From positions 248,001 through 312,000 of the forward strand of contig NZ_CP006571.1 of assembly GCF_000583875.1 (NCBI RefSeq): DNA of 64,000 bases, given 5' to 3'. The position numbers and the translations under genes were made by a program. The stretch's first letter is position 1. Each line of letters starts with the position of its first letter. The notes under the pieces were generated by a model. That model searched no databases. It was not told where the DNA came from and saw nothing but the letters and a program-made list of their open reading frames with translations. Below are positions 28,753 through 37,686 of this stretch, one piece after another. This DNA is from Chlamydia avium 10DC88 (GTDB lineage Bacteria > Chlamydiota > Chlamydiia > Chlamydiales > Chlamydiaceae).

Positions 28753-30504
28753 ATGGCAGTTTCTGGAAGCGGTAATATTTCCCCATCAGGTCCTAATAAC
28801 TGGGATCCCTCAATTCATGAGAATACACCAGAGTCTACAGAAGGGACTAAAGGATTAGTGTTTTCTGATTCTCGGGCTAATTCTACAGATAGACAGGAAG
28901 CTGTTGTTATGTCTGGGACTACAGCGACATATGAAACTGAGAAGACAATTAATGAAGGAAAATACAAAAAAACTCAGGAAAAAGCTTCCACATCAACAAA
29001 ATCACGATTACGGTCAAAATTTTCCAGGGTGAGTGCAAGTATCCAAGGATTTCTCTCTGGATTTGGAACTAGAGCTTCTCGAGTATCTGCCCGCATTGCT
29101 GAGGCTAATGGGGAAGGCAGATCTATGCTTCCAAGTTCCATGGATATGGTTGGGAGTAAAAACAATCGTATTTCTCCTGAAATGCGAGGGTTTTACTTAG
29201 ACGCCTCAGGATTAGGAGAGAGTTCATCAGACATTTCTAGGTTGTCTATAGATTCTCTACAATCGACTTCTCTATCTACTACTGAGTTATTATCTTCAGT
29301 AGATGAGAAGATAAGTGCTTCTACTGCTTCTTCCATTTCTTCTTTTGGTTCTGTTCAAACAGCAAGAGAGGTTAATTCTCTTACTGTAGAATCTTGGACA
29401 CGAAGTCGTCTAGGTGGAGAAATGATAAGTTCTCTTCTAGATCCTAATGTAGAAACTTCTTCTCTATTACGTAGGGCTTCAGTTGTTAGTAATGAAGGTA
29501 TGATCGATCTATCAGATTTAGGTCAGGAGAATCTAAGTACAAGCATGAGTAGTAGCAGCTCTTCAAGGAATACTAAGATTATTTCTACAGGAGAGGATGC
29601 TGGGAAAGTAGAATCGGTAGACGTAGATAGCTCGGGTATGGTGCAGCAATCTATAAAGGAAAATGAGAAAAAGGAACTTCAGGAGGATATTTTAAAAGAA
29701 CAACTGGCTTTAGCGGGAATGATGGCTAGCTTGCTGACTTCAGGAGAAAGCTCTAGTGTTTATGTCCCTGTTGATCCTGCTGTATCGAGTTCAGGAACCA
29801 GTTTCCCTGCTCCTAAGATTTCAGGAACTATTAAGAAATTTTACGATAAAAAAACTCATCTTCCTCCAGGTATTGAGAATGTGAAGTCGCAAACAAATTT
29901 TTCTTCTGATAACACATTCTCTCGAATGGATAGTTCTGCATTACTAGGTGCTCGTAGTGAGAGTGCTTATCGTTTCCCTAAGGATTCTGGACTACAGGAA
30001 GGAGAAATTTTTAATAATTCTGAAGAGGGTGCTACATCTTTTGTAGATGACACGGGAGATCGTGTTTTTGATCCTGTTCCTGATAGAAGTTCTTTCCAAA
30101 AATATGATTCTTCTGCAACTTCTACTGAATTTAGTGCGATAAGTTCTGCTTATTTATTCCCGGCAGATAGAGGGATGTCGTTACTTTCTCCGACTCCTAT
30201 TTCTGTTGATGATTATAAGAGGGAGCTTTCTTATCATAAAGGTCCGGGAGGACCTCCGGACCCTCTAATTTATCAGTATCGTAACGTTTCTGTAGACCCA
30301 CCACTTATACTACGATCTCCTCAACCGTTTTCTTCGTCATCACGAATATCGGTACAAGGAAAACCAGAAGCTGCTTCTGTTCATGATGATGGAGGGGGGT
30401 TTTCTGGAAATGGAGGATTCTCAGATCAAGAGAAGGAACAGGGGGGTAATAGGAACTTACCTAAAACTAGAAAGAGCGGTTCTAATTTAAAATCTAGAGA
30501 TTAG
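28753..30504 (+). CDS. CT082-family Ser-rich protein, likely type III secretion substrate
   Basis: 583 residues, about one fifth serine, low complexity, with no signal peptide or membrane segment. N-terminal 30 residues are Ser/Pro/Asn-rich, as in many type III substrates. A Lys/Ser stretch (about 70-120) and a mid helix (KENEKKELQEDILKEQLALAGMMASLLT, about 305-332) stand out. Position after ltuB identifies the CT082 homologue, which is a late gene and reported type III substrate in C. trachomatis. Function unknown. The next gene starts 1 base after its stop. Confidence 0.8.
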   Translation: MAVSGSGNISPSGPNNWDPSIHENTPESTEGTKGLVFSDSRANSTDRQEAVVMSGTTATYETEKTINEGKYKKTQEKASTSTKSRLRSKFSRVSASIQGFLSGFGTRASRVSARIAEANGEGRSMLPSSMDMVGSKNNRISPEMRGFYLDASGLGESSSDISRLSIDSLQSTSLSTTELLSSVDEKISASTASSISSFGSVQTAREVNSLTVESWTRSRLGGEMISSLLDPNVETSSLLRRASVVSNEGMIDLSDLGQENLSTSMSSSSSSRNTKIISTGEDAGKVESVDVDSSGMVQQSIKENEKKELQEDILKEQLALAGMMASLLTSGESSSVYVPVDPAVSSSGTSFPAPKISGTIKKFYDKKTHLPPGIENVKSQTNFSSDNTFSRMDSSALLGARSESAYRFPKDSGLQEGEIFNNSEEGATSFVDDTGDRVFDPVPDRSSFQKYDSSATSTEFSAISSAYLFPADRGMSLLSPTPISVDDYKRELSYHKGPGGPPDPLIYQYRNVSVDPPLILRSPQPFSSSSRISVQGKPEAASVHDDGGGFSGNGGFSDQEKEQGGNRNLPKTRKSGSNLKSRD

Positions 30505-30505
30505 C

Positions 30506-30982
30506 ATGCGTATTTTACCTTTTGATCCTTATGGGGCTATTCCTCCGCAGAAAATACAACAGGATAGCAAACATCATAATCAAATGACACTTCATGAAAA
30601 GATTACTGATGAGATTGCTAAAAATGAAGCTATACGTTTAGCTTTACTTGCTATTTCTGATCAAGAACAGGATAGGCAGAGACGTCAACACCGTTTTAAA
30701 ATGCTAAATAAGAAACAAGCGCGGGTTTTACTTTCTCAGTTACGTAATTTGAATTTAGATTTTGAGTTCTTGACAAATCCTAAATCAGGAAGAAATCATC
30801 GGGATCAACAGAATGAAAAAAATGTGTCTTTCAAAATTGCTAAAGGGAGAAAAACCTTTAAAATAGATACCTCTGCAGCTAAAGCTATTGCTAATGCTGC
30901 AGAGGCGTGGGTTATTGCAAGAAATAGAGGAGTGCTGGATATGGCTTCTCTATTGTTTGAGAGTAAAGATGATGAAGTTTAA
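30506..30982 (+). CDS. CT083-family small basic protein
   Basis: 158 residues, Gln/Arg/Lys-rich, predicted helical (LALLAISDQEQDRQRRQ; KKQARVLLSQLRNLNLDF), with a C-terminal Ala-rich helix (AAKAIANAAEAWVIARN). Coupled to the CT082 homologue, so probably a partner of it. No domain recognised. 3' end meets the PLD gene stop. Confidence 0.75.
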   Translation: MRILPFDPYGAIPPQKIQQDSKHHNQMTLHEKITDEIAKNEAIRLALLAISDQEQDRQRRQHRFKMLNKKQARVLLSQLRNLNLDFEFLTNPKSGRNHRDQQNEKNVSFKIAKGRKTFKIDTSAAKAIANAAEAWVIARNRGVLDMASLLFESKDDEV

Positions 30983-32025
30983 GCAACGCGTTTTTCTTCG
31001 GTGAGAGGAAGTGCTTGCTCTTTTATAGGATATACAACAGCACATTGATTTTCTAAGTCTTTCCAAATAGTGTTCAGTTTTTTTAGTTGTTTAGTCGTTA
31101 GGTTATCTAAAATCAAAATATCTTCAGAATTTAAGTTAAACCCAGCTTCGGACCAATTTGCTGATCCTGTAATTAATACACGGTTATCGATGATGGCAAA
31201 CTTGTGATGCAATCGGTGGCGAGTAACTTTAGCTTGTAATGTCAGTGAGGAATTTTTTAGTGCTTCGATTTGACGAATAGCGAGTTTTTTAAAATCCTTA
31301 TCCACAAGAATCTGTACATTTACTCCACGTTTTTGGGCGGCATTCAATTCTAGAAAAATAGGAGGATAGGTTAACGCGAACATAGCAACGCGTATTGTTT
31401 TTTTTGCTGTTTTCAATGTCTGTAAGATTGTAGATAGTGCTTGTCTTTGATCTCCGGGAAGGGAGAAGTATTGTGCATTTTGTTTATGAATCTTAAATTC
31501 TCCAGAAGATTCTTTTTTAATATGCTGGCATAGCTCACTACTTTTTAAGCCAATGATTAAATTACTATCTTGGATTAGGGAGGGGTGAGTGTAATTTGCA
31601 GATCCTAGCCAGGCATAGGTATTATCAATAGCAAGAGCTTTTTGATGCATAAGTTTCCTAACTTTAGCAGGATGCTCTACGAGAGTTACTTTGGAAGTAT
31701 GAGGGAAGTCAGTAACACCTGTCATTTTTTCATAATGAATGGTTACTGGAAGATTTGCCTTGGCTTGATTTGCAAAACTAGTGTAGATTTCAGGAGATGT
31801 AAGACGATAAATACGTAGAAATATATCATATTTAGCAGAATCTATGGCATCACAAAGGACTTTTAGAGGTTCATCATTACATTGTTTACTGTAGATAACA
31901 GGTTCTGATGAAGAAAGAAATGTCTGAAAGGTATCTGCAGGGGGAGATTTTAGAAAGATCCCCAGGATGAATAATGATCCCGCTGTTACAGCAATTTTTA
32001 TACGTGCATAAGCTTTATTTTTCAT
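30979..32025 (-). CDS. Phospholipase D-family protein (CT084 homologue)
   Basis: 348 residues. N-terminal membrane/signal segment (about 9-25). Two HKD motifs: H127-K129-D134 in MHQKALAIDNTYAWLGSAN and H273-K275-D280 in HHKFAIIDNRVLITGSANW. Both catalytic sets are intact, so it is probably an active bidomain PLD-type enzyme (phospholipase, transphosphatidylase or nuclease). Chlamydiae carry several PLD paralogues, most in the plasticity zone; this one sits outside it. Substrate unknown. Confidence 0.9.
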   Translation of the reverse strand: MKNKAYARIKIAVTAGSLFILGIFLKSPPADTFQTFLSSSEPVIYSKQCNDEPLKVLCDAIDSAKYDIFLRIYRLTSPEIYTSFANQAKANLPVTIHYEKMTGVTDFPHTSKVTLVEHPAKVRKLMHQKALAIDNTYAWLGSANYTHPSLIQDSNLIIGLKSSELCQHIKKESSGEFKIHKQNAQYFSLPGDQRQALSTILQTLKTAKKTIRVAMFALTYPPIFLELNAAQKRGVNVQILVDKDFKKLAIRQIEALKNSSLTLQAKVTRHRLHHKFAIIDNRVLITGSANWSEAGFNLNSEDILILDNLTTKQLKKLNTIWKDLENQCAVVYPIKEQALPLTEEKRVA

Positions 32026-32114
32026 GGTGTAAATTAAAATAGAGTTTATTATTTTTTTTCTTTTTAGAAGCGTTTTTTTAAAATAAACCCAATTACTTAT
32101 CTAGTAAATTTCAA

Positions 32115-33851
32115 TTAGTGTTTTGGGAAATATTCATTCCAACGTTGAGAAACCTTATTTACAGTATTTTCGTCAGGTATAACTTCTTTTGGATAATGAG
32201 GTTTCATTAATGAATTTAGAATTATGGGGAGGGTATAGTTTGGATGGTGATGGATAACTTGGGTGAAATGTGAGTAGATATCCGTTGCAGGGGATGATCT
32301 AGTGAAAGTTTTCCATATAAAATCTTTATGACTTGATAATGTAGACTCAAGATCCTCTGTTAGGATGACTAAAGGCCAGGAGGCCAGAGAAGGATTTTGT
32401 AACAATTTCTCGGGGGATGTTTGTAATGAGGTTTCAAGAACAAGACATCCGGGGCAAAAAACCCCGATATCAGTTACCTGGGGTAGGGATCTCCCTTTAT
32501 AGCTGGGAAAAAGGTCTCGAATTTGTTGGCCAGTTCCCATAAGGATAGCTTTTGATCCTTTGTTGAGAGAAGGACCTGTATAATCTAAAGTATCATTCGA
32601 AGTTTCCGATAGAATAATGAGATCACGATGGGGCAGAATTCTTGCTAATAGTGTTTCTAGAAAGATAGGAAAATCATTGAGATCGACAACTTGATCAGTG
32701 ATCATGAGGAATTTTGTTAGAGATAGTTGCCCTTCTCCAAGGATTCTCAGTGCTGTTGCTAGGGATTCTTTCCAGTAGCGTTCTTTAACAACTGCAGCTG
32801 TTAACGCATGAAAACCTGCTTCTCCATAGCTTTTTAATTTTTGGACTCCTGGCATGACCAAAGGAAATAGGGGAGAGAGATATTCTTGAAGCTTATTACC
32901 CAAATAGAAGTCTTCTTGATAGGGTTTCCCAACGACAGTTGCTGGGTAAATCGCATCTTTCCGATGATAAATTTGTTTGCATTGAAAAATAGGGAAATCA
33001 TGCTGTAGGCTATAATACCCAAAATGATCTCCAAAAGGCCCCTCAGGATGACGTTGATGAGGGACTCCCTCTCCTATAAGAATAAATTCAGAATCATAGA
33101 TCAGAGGATGTTTTGTGAGAGGATTTCTTCGGTAGGATAATTTTTTCCCTTGTAAAAATGTGCAGAAAAGAAGTTCAGAAACGTTTTCTGGAAGGGGAGC
33201 AATTGCAGAGAGGATAAGAAACGGATTCCCAGATAGAAATACCGTAACAGGGAGCGGATGATTTCTTTGTTCAGCTTCATAAAAATGCATTCCCCCGCCC
33301 TTATGAATTTGAAAATGCAAACCTAAGGTTTGATTATCAAACCTTTGCATACGATACATGCCTAAATTAGGAATTTTAGAGATAGGGGACTCTGTATAGA
33401 CAAGGGGAAGAGTAAGAAAGGCTCCTCCGTCTTCGGGCCAACAAGTCAGCATGGGCAAACGGTTCAAATCTACGGAAGACATCTTTTTGTAAGGAAATTT
33501 TGAAAAATATGACCGACGTAATCCTAAAGATAAACAGCGAGATAAAAGTTTAAGGTGATTCCATGGTTGAGAAAATTTCGGAAAAGAGGAAAAGAGCTGA
33601 ATAACTTGAGATATCAAATTATCAGGAACAGTAGAAAATATTAAATCTACCCGTTTTTGTGTTCCAAAAAGATTAGTTAATACGGGAAAAGAACATCCTC
33701 GAACACGATGAAATAAAAGAGCTGGGCCTTGGTTTTGAATAACGCGACGATGAATTTCTGCAATCTCTAAATAAGGATCTACAGGAGAAAAAACATCAAT
33801 AAGATCGTTTTGAGACCTTAAAAGGGAAATAAGACACCTTAATGAAGACAC
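32115..33851 (-). CDS. UbiD-family decarboxylase (CT085 homologue)
   Basis: 578 residues, GTG start. UbiD pattern: FHRVRGCSFPVLTNLFGTQKR, AL(G)IHKGGGMHFYEAEQ, GVPHQRHPEGPFGDHFGYYS (the prenyl-FMN/Glu region). UbiD enzymes decarboxylate aromatic or alpha,beta-unsaturated acids with prenylated FMN made by UbiX. Chlamydia makes menaquinone by the futalosine route, so a role there is likely but inferred. 26 bases downstream of rpmB on the same strand. Confidence 0.88.
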   Translation of the reverse strand: MSSLRCLISLLRSQNDLIDVFSPVDPYLEIAEIHRRVIQNQGPALLFHRVRGCSFPVLTNLFGTQKRVDLIFSTVPDNLISQVIQLFSSFPKFSQPWNHLKLLSRCLSLGLRRSYFSKFPYKKMSSVDLNRLPMLTCWPEDGGAFLTLPLVYTESPISKIPNLGMYRMQRFDNQTLGLHFQIHKGGGMHFYEAEQRNHPLPVTVFLSGNPFLILSAIAPLPENVSELLFCTFLQGKKLSYRRNPLTKHPLIYDSEFILIGEGVPHQRHPEGPFGDHFGYYSLQHDFPIFQCKQIYHRKDAIYPATVVGKPYQEDFYLGNKLQEYLSPLFPLVMPGVQKLKSYGEAGFHALTAAVVKERYWKESLATALRILGEGQLSLTKFLMITDQVVDLNDFPIFLETLLARILPHRDLIILSETSNDTLDYTGPSLNKGSKAILMGTGQQIRDLFPSYKGRSLPQVTDIGVFCPGCLVLETSLQTSPEKLLQNPSLASWPLVILTEDLESTLSSHKDFIWKTFTRSSPATDIYSHFTQVIHHHPNYTLPIILNSLMKPHYPKEVIPDENTVNKVSQRWNEYFPKH

Positions 33852-33877
33852 GACTTTTCCCTTTTATTAAGATATGA

Positions 33878-34147
33878 TTAAAAGCTTTTATTTTTAGATC
33901 TAACGATTGCTTTTTCTAAACCAAGTTTATCAATAAGACGCAGGGCAGAAGTAGAAATTGTAAGTTTAAGAAACCGATTTTGTTCTACAGACCATAGCTT
34001 TTTTGTCACCATGTTAGGGAAAAAACGTCTTTTAGTTTTCCCCGTAACTTTTAGACCGATTCCTTTTTTCTTCTTAGCAATACCTCGCATGGTATAACTG
34101 TTGCCGCAACGAGGTCGTTTCCCTGTAAGTGGACACTTTCTTGACAT
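33878..34147 (-). CDS. rpmB: 50S ribosomal protein L28
   Basis: 89 residues. [21 protein letters not shown] with CxxC-type cysteines C5 and C14, then KRRFFPNM and a conserved C-terminus. Part of the large ribosomal subunit. Full family length. Confidence 0.96.
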   Translation of the reverse strand: MSRKCPLTGKRPRCGNSYTMRGIAKKKKGIGLKVTGKTKRRFFPNMVTKKLWSVEQNRFLKLTISTSALRLIDKLGLEKAIVRSKNKSF

Positions 34148-34309
34148 GATTCCTCTATTATTAACTTTACTGTTATCGAAAGAGTAAGAAACACACGATT
34201 CAAAGGTTCCATGTTAGACGTTTTCAAATATATCTAAAAGGTTTTTTATTCAAAAATTTTAATCAGGCATAATTAAAATTTATTTTGAGTTCTTTGATTT
34301 GAGAAAATC

Positions 34310-35902
34310 CTAGAGGTTAGAAAGAATAGAGGAAATATTTTCATTAAATTTTTCATGGGTAGAGAGGGTTTCTAAAGAAGGTTTTACCCTATATATCCAA
34401 TTATTTTTGGAAATCTTACCAGGAACATTAATGCGCTCATATTGTGAATTTTTAGATACTAAGTCTGGGCAAAGAGATAGATAATCATTGAGTAGGTTAA
34501 TATGAAAAATGGAGGAGGTTTTATGGGAGAGTTGGAGAATATAGCGATGATCTTCTTCAGAAAGAATGGGAGCGAAAGATAGTCCAAGGAATTCCGCAAA
34601 AGCTTGAGCTTCTTTTGGAGAGTTTCTCCACCAAAGGGCTAAGGTATCAGAATCATGCGTAGATAAAGAAGTCACTGATAGAGGGGGGTACTGATCAAAG
34701 GGAATAAAATTTCCATCATGATCCCAATAGCGTTCCCAACGGGGGATTCGTGTTCCACAGATACCCAATTTGAGTAAGGTTTCTTTGATGTCATAAGGAA
34801 CGCTTCCTAAATCTTCTCCTATGGGAAGCATTCTTGATGCTTTTAATAGGTGGGTAAGAATATCTGTTCCATGTTCAATATATTCTTTAGGATGTTCTGG
34901 TTCAAATCTTCCTTCTCCTTTAGCATCCCACACCCAGAAACGAAATAGTCCTGAAATATGATCCAAACGGTAGATAGAATAAAAGTTTTCAGCATAACGT
35001 AGTCGAGCTTTCCACCAGGAATAATTATCTTTTTTTAGGTTACACCTGTTATAAATAGGAAGGTGCCAATTTTGTCCTTCAGCATTGTAAATATCAGGAG
35101 GTGCCCCTACGGAGACTGAAGAAGAAAAGAATTGACGATAGTACCAAACATCACAGCTATCTTTGCTGATAAGAATGGGAAGATCTCCTTTGAGAAAGAT
35201 TTGGTTATCATCAGCAAAATCTTTTACTTTTGACATTTGTGAAAAACATAAAAATTGCAGATAAGAGAAAAAGTTACAGTCATCAGAAAATTGTTTTTCA
35301 AGGTTAGGAAAGTTTTTTATATCTGTATAGCTTTTAGGCCAGTTGTTTATAGGAGCATTTTTTAAGTGATGCTTAATGGAACGAAATACAGCATATGGCC
35401 GTAACCAATACTGTTCTTTTTCACAAAAAATTTGAAATTCTTCATCTTGTAGCGCTCCTATTTGCATAACATAGCGATAATAGCTATGTAGAAATTCCAA
35501 TTTTGCAGATCTTACTTGAGGATAGTGTATGTAGGGAAGATTGCATAGTTGTTGCATCATTTTGATTTTAGTATGGGAGTCTGGAATCGCGTGGGCATAT
35601 TGAAGGTCAGATAGAGAAAGGTATAGAGGATTCAAAGCAACAGAACTTAAACTATTATAAGGACTAGCATCTTCACCACTATCATTTATAGGAAGAATTT
35701 GAATAATTTGAAACCCATGGTGGCGACACCAGGAGATAAGGGGGATCAAATCTAAGTACTCTCCAATACCACAACTATTTTGTGTATGTAGGGAAAACAA
35801 TGGTATAGCAATGCCATGCTTGGGGAGTGTCCCGATAGCCTTCCAACAATGCTTTGCTGGAGAATTTTGGATGTACCGTACGGCTTGAGAAAATGGAGTC
35901 AT
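34310..35902 (-). CDS. malQ: 4-alpha-glucanotransferase (amylomaltase)
   Basis: 530 residues, glycoside hydrolase 77. GIAIPLFSLHTQNSCGIGEYLDL, FQIIQILPINDSGEDASPYN, DHISGLFRFWVWD (nucleophile Asp region), LPIGEDLGSVP (general acid Glu), STHDSDTLALWW. Rearranges maltodextrins; with GlgP (57442) it drives glycogen turnover in the inclusion. Divergent from nothing; scc1 lies upstream on the same strand. Confidence 0.95.
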   Translation of the reverse strand: MTPFSQAVRYIQNSPAKHCWKAIGTLPKHGIAIPLFSLHTQNSCGIGEYLDLIPLISWCRHHGFQIIQILPINDSGEDASPYNSLSSVALNPLYLSLSDLQYAHAIPDSHTKIKMMQQLCNLPYIHYPQVRSAKLEFLHSYYRYVMQIGALQDEEFQIFCEKEQYWLRPYAVFRSIKHHLKNAPINNWPKSYTDIKNFPNLEKQFSDDCNFFSYLQFLCFSQMSKVKDFADDNQIFLKGDLPILISKDSCDVWYYRQFFSSSVSVGAPPDIYNAEGQNWHLPIYNRCNLKKDNYSWWKARLRYAENFYSIYRLDHISGLFRFWVWDAKGEGRFEPEHPKEYIEHGTDILTHLLKASRMLPIGEDLGSVPYDIKETLLKLGICGTRIPRWERYWDHDGNFIPFDQYPPLSVTSLSTHDSDTLALWWRNSPKEAQAFAEFLGLSFAPILSEEDHRYILQLSHKTSSIFHINLLNDYLSLCPDLVSKNSQYERINVPGKISKNNWIYRVKPSLETLSTHEKFNENISSILSNL

Positions 35903-36005
35903 AAATATACATCACATAAATATTTCTGGAACCTAAAAATAGATACAGAAACATTCCTTAGTTTCTTTTCAATGAGTAGATGTTTCCCCTCCTCAGTAGG
36001 AATGA

Positions 36006-36446
36006 TTAGAGATGATACATTCCTAATGTATGCAAATCAGGAAGATTTCCTGTTTCCAATGCAGAAATCCAAATTTTTGCATGCATGGAAAAGAAATTTA
36101 AATAATGGAAAAGCTTTTCTCCATTTAAGTAATTCATATTTAAGACATCAGATAGGTATAATTGTTGTGTCAACTCGCCGTAACCAAGAATACCTTTTAT
36201 ATTCGATTGATGGGAAGCATTAACGGAAAGAGCTGCTTTAAAAATACGTTCTCGAAATACATTTTCAGGTAATAATCCCAGAATCGTTCCAACTACGATA
36301 TCTCCAGAATTTTCATCTTCTTCAATTTGTATGGGTACATCAACGTTTCTAAAACGGATGAGGCAAGCTTGGTTTTTATCAGGAGAAAGTGAAGTATTGA
36401 GTTGCTTACCTAAATCTTCTAAGAGTTGTTCAAATTGATTTTGCAT
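36006..36446 (-). CDS. scc1: Type III secretion chaperone Scc1 (SycE-like)
   Basis: 146 residues, small acidic class I chaperone fold: FEQLLEDLGKQLNTSLSPD amphipathic helix, then alternating strands and helix. Adjacent to copN (16-base gap), whose product it binds together with Scc4 in the homologues. Confidence 0.88.
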   Translation of the reverse strand: MQNQFEQLLEDLGKQLNTSLSPDKNQACLIRFRNVDVPIQIEEDENSGDIVVGTILGLLPENVFRERIFKAALSVNASHQSNIKGILGYGELTQQLYLSDVLNMNYLNGEKLFHYLNFFSMHAKIWISALETGNLPDLHTLGMYHL

Positions 36447-36462
36447 AGCTAAAAAATAGAGT

Positions 36463-37659
36463 TTAAGACCAAGGATAGGGTTTAGGGAAATCTGTCGGTT
36501 TAGGATAGTTTTCGTTGTTAATATTTACGGAATCTAAAGCATTTGCCAGCATAGTTGCCAGTTGTTGTCGCTTGTCTGCTGAAGAAAATAATCGAGGTGA
36601 AGTTCCTCTTATAGCCGTAAAAAAAAGGTTCAATACCCCCGAGACAGTATCTACATCATCACCTACCATGCCACGAACTAAACGTTCTACTTTGGATGCA
36701 GTGGGGAATTTATCATTAATAAATGAAAAGAAGGTATCACCAACCTTTTGAAATGTTAGATCGGCAGGAAGAGAAGCCCCTTCAGCTTTTAATGATGCCT
36801 CAAGTTCCGGAAGCTTAGTTTGGAAAAAGTCATACCCAGTAATTACTGCTTGAAGGTTACGTGTTTCTGTCATCATAACCTGTAATTTAGCAGGTTCTAC
36901 AGAAGATCCTTCAGATTTCAATTCAGCAGACATCCCTTTCAGAAGAAAAGATGACACCGTAGACATTTCCTTATAGTTGTAGCGTGACTGCAACATTTGA
37001 AGTAAATTTTCACATGTATGGAATCCTGAAGTGACTTCAAGATAAAGAGCTCGTAAACCAGGTGCAGAAACATTGAGCTCTGAAGCATATTCTTGGGAGG
37101 CAAATAAAATATTCCTACCACCCACAACTGCTTGATAATTTTCTTGAGTATGGCGTTGCTGAGCTTGGACTAAAGCGTCTTTTAAAGTTCCTTGAGCATT
37201 AGGAGTTGTTTGAATTAAATAATCCAGTGCAATACTTTGTAATGCAGGATCAGAGAATTTTGATTGTAAGAGACTTAATATGTCATCTGCTGAAGAATCC
37301 TCTTTGAGAGAATCTCGAATACTTCTTAAGTCGCCTGCAGAGATTTCTGCATTGTTTTCTGTATATTTATCAGCGAGATCTGTGTCGGATTTTTCTCCTG
37401 CACTTTCTGACTTCTTTTCTGTTTGTGTAGCGCCTTTTCTTCTAGATTCTAAGGTTTGAAACTTCTCTTCTTTTTTCTTTGTACGGGTAGCAGCAGCAGG
37501 ATTGGATAGATCTTGATTATCCTTAATCATGCTGATATCTGATTGCTCTTGAGTGGCAATAATCTCTTTGGCATCTGCTGTTGCTGCTGCTTGTTGTACT
37601 TGTGCTACGTCAACACTGTGCGTTCCGCCTAAGCCTCCTGCACCTCCAGATGCCGCCAT
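36463..37659 (-). CDS. copN: CopN, type III secretion gatekeeper and effector (SctW)
   Basis: 398 residues. Gly/Ala-rich N-terminus (MAASGGAGGLGG, secretion signal and chaperone region), charged linker (80-120), then YopN/TyeA-type helical repeats (DDILSLLQSKFSDPALQ; CENLLQMLQSRYNYKE; FSFINDKFPTASKVERLVRGM). CopN plugs secretion before contact and, in homologues, binds tubulin in the host. Operon with scc1, cdsV and cdsU. Confidence 0.92.
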   Translation of the reverse strand: MAASGGAGGLGGTHSVDVAQVQQAAATADAKEIIATQEQSDISMIKDNQDLSNPAAATRTKKKEEKFQTLESRRKGATQTEKKSESAGEKSDTDLADKYTENNAEISAGDLRSIRDSLKEDSSADDILSLLQSKFSDPALQSIALDYLIQTTPNAQGTLKDALVQAQQRHTQENYQAVVGGRNILFASQEYASELNVSAPGLRALYLEVTSGFHTCENLLQMLQSRYNYKEMSTVSSFLLKGMSAELKSEGSSVEPAKLQVMMTETRNLQAVITGYDFFQTKLPELEASLKAEGASLPADLTFQKVGDTFFSFINDKFPTASKVERLVRGMVGDDVDTVSGVLNLFFTAIRGTSPRLFSSADKRQQLATMLANALDSVNINNENYPKPTDFPKPYPWS

Positions 37660-37686
37660 ATATCCTCACTAAGAAAAAATAGATAC

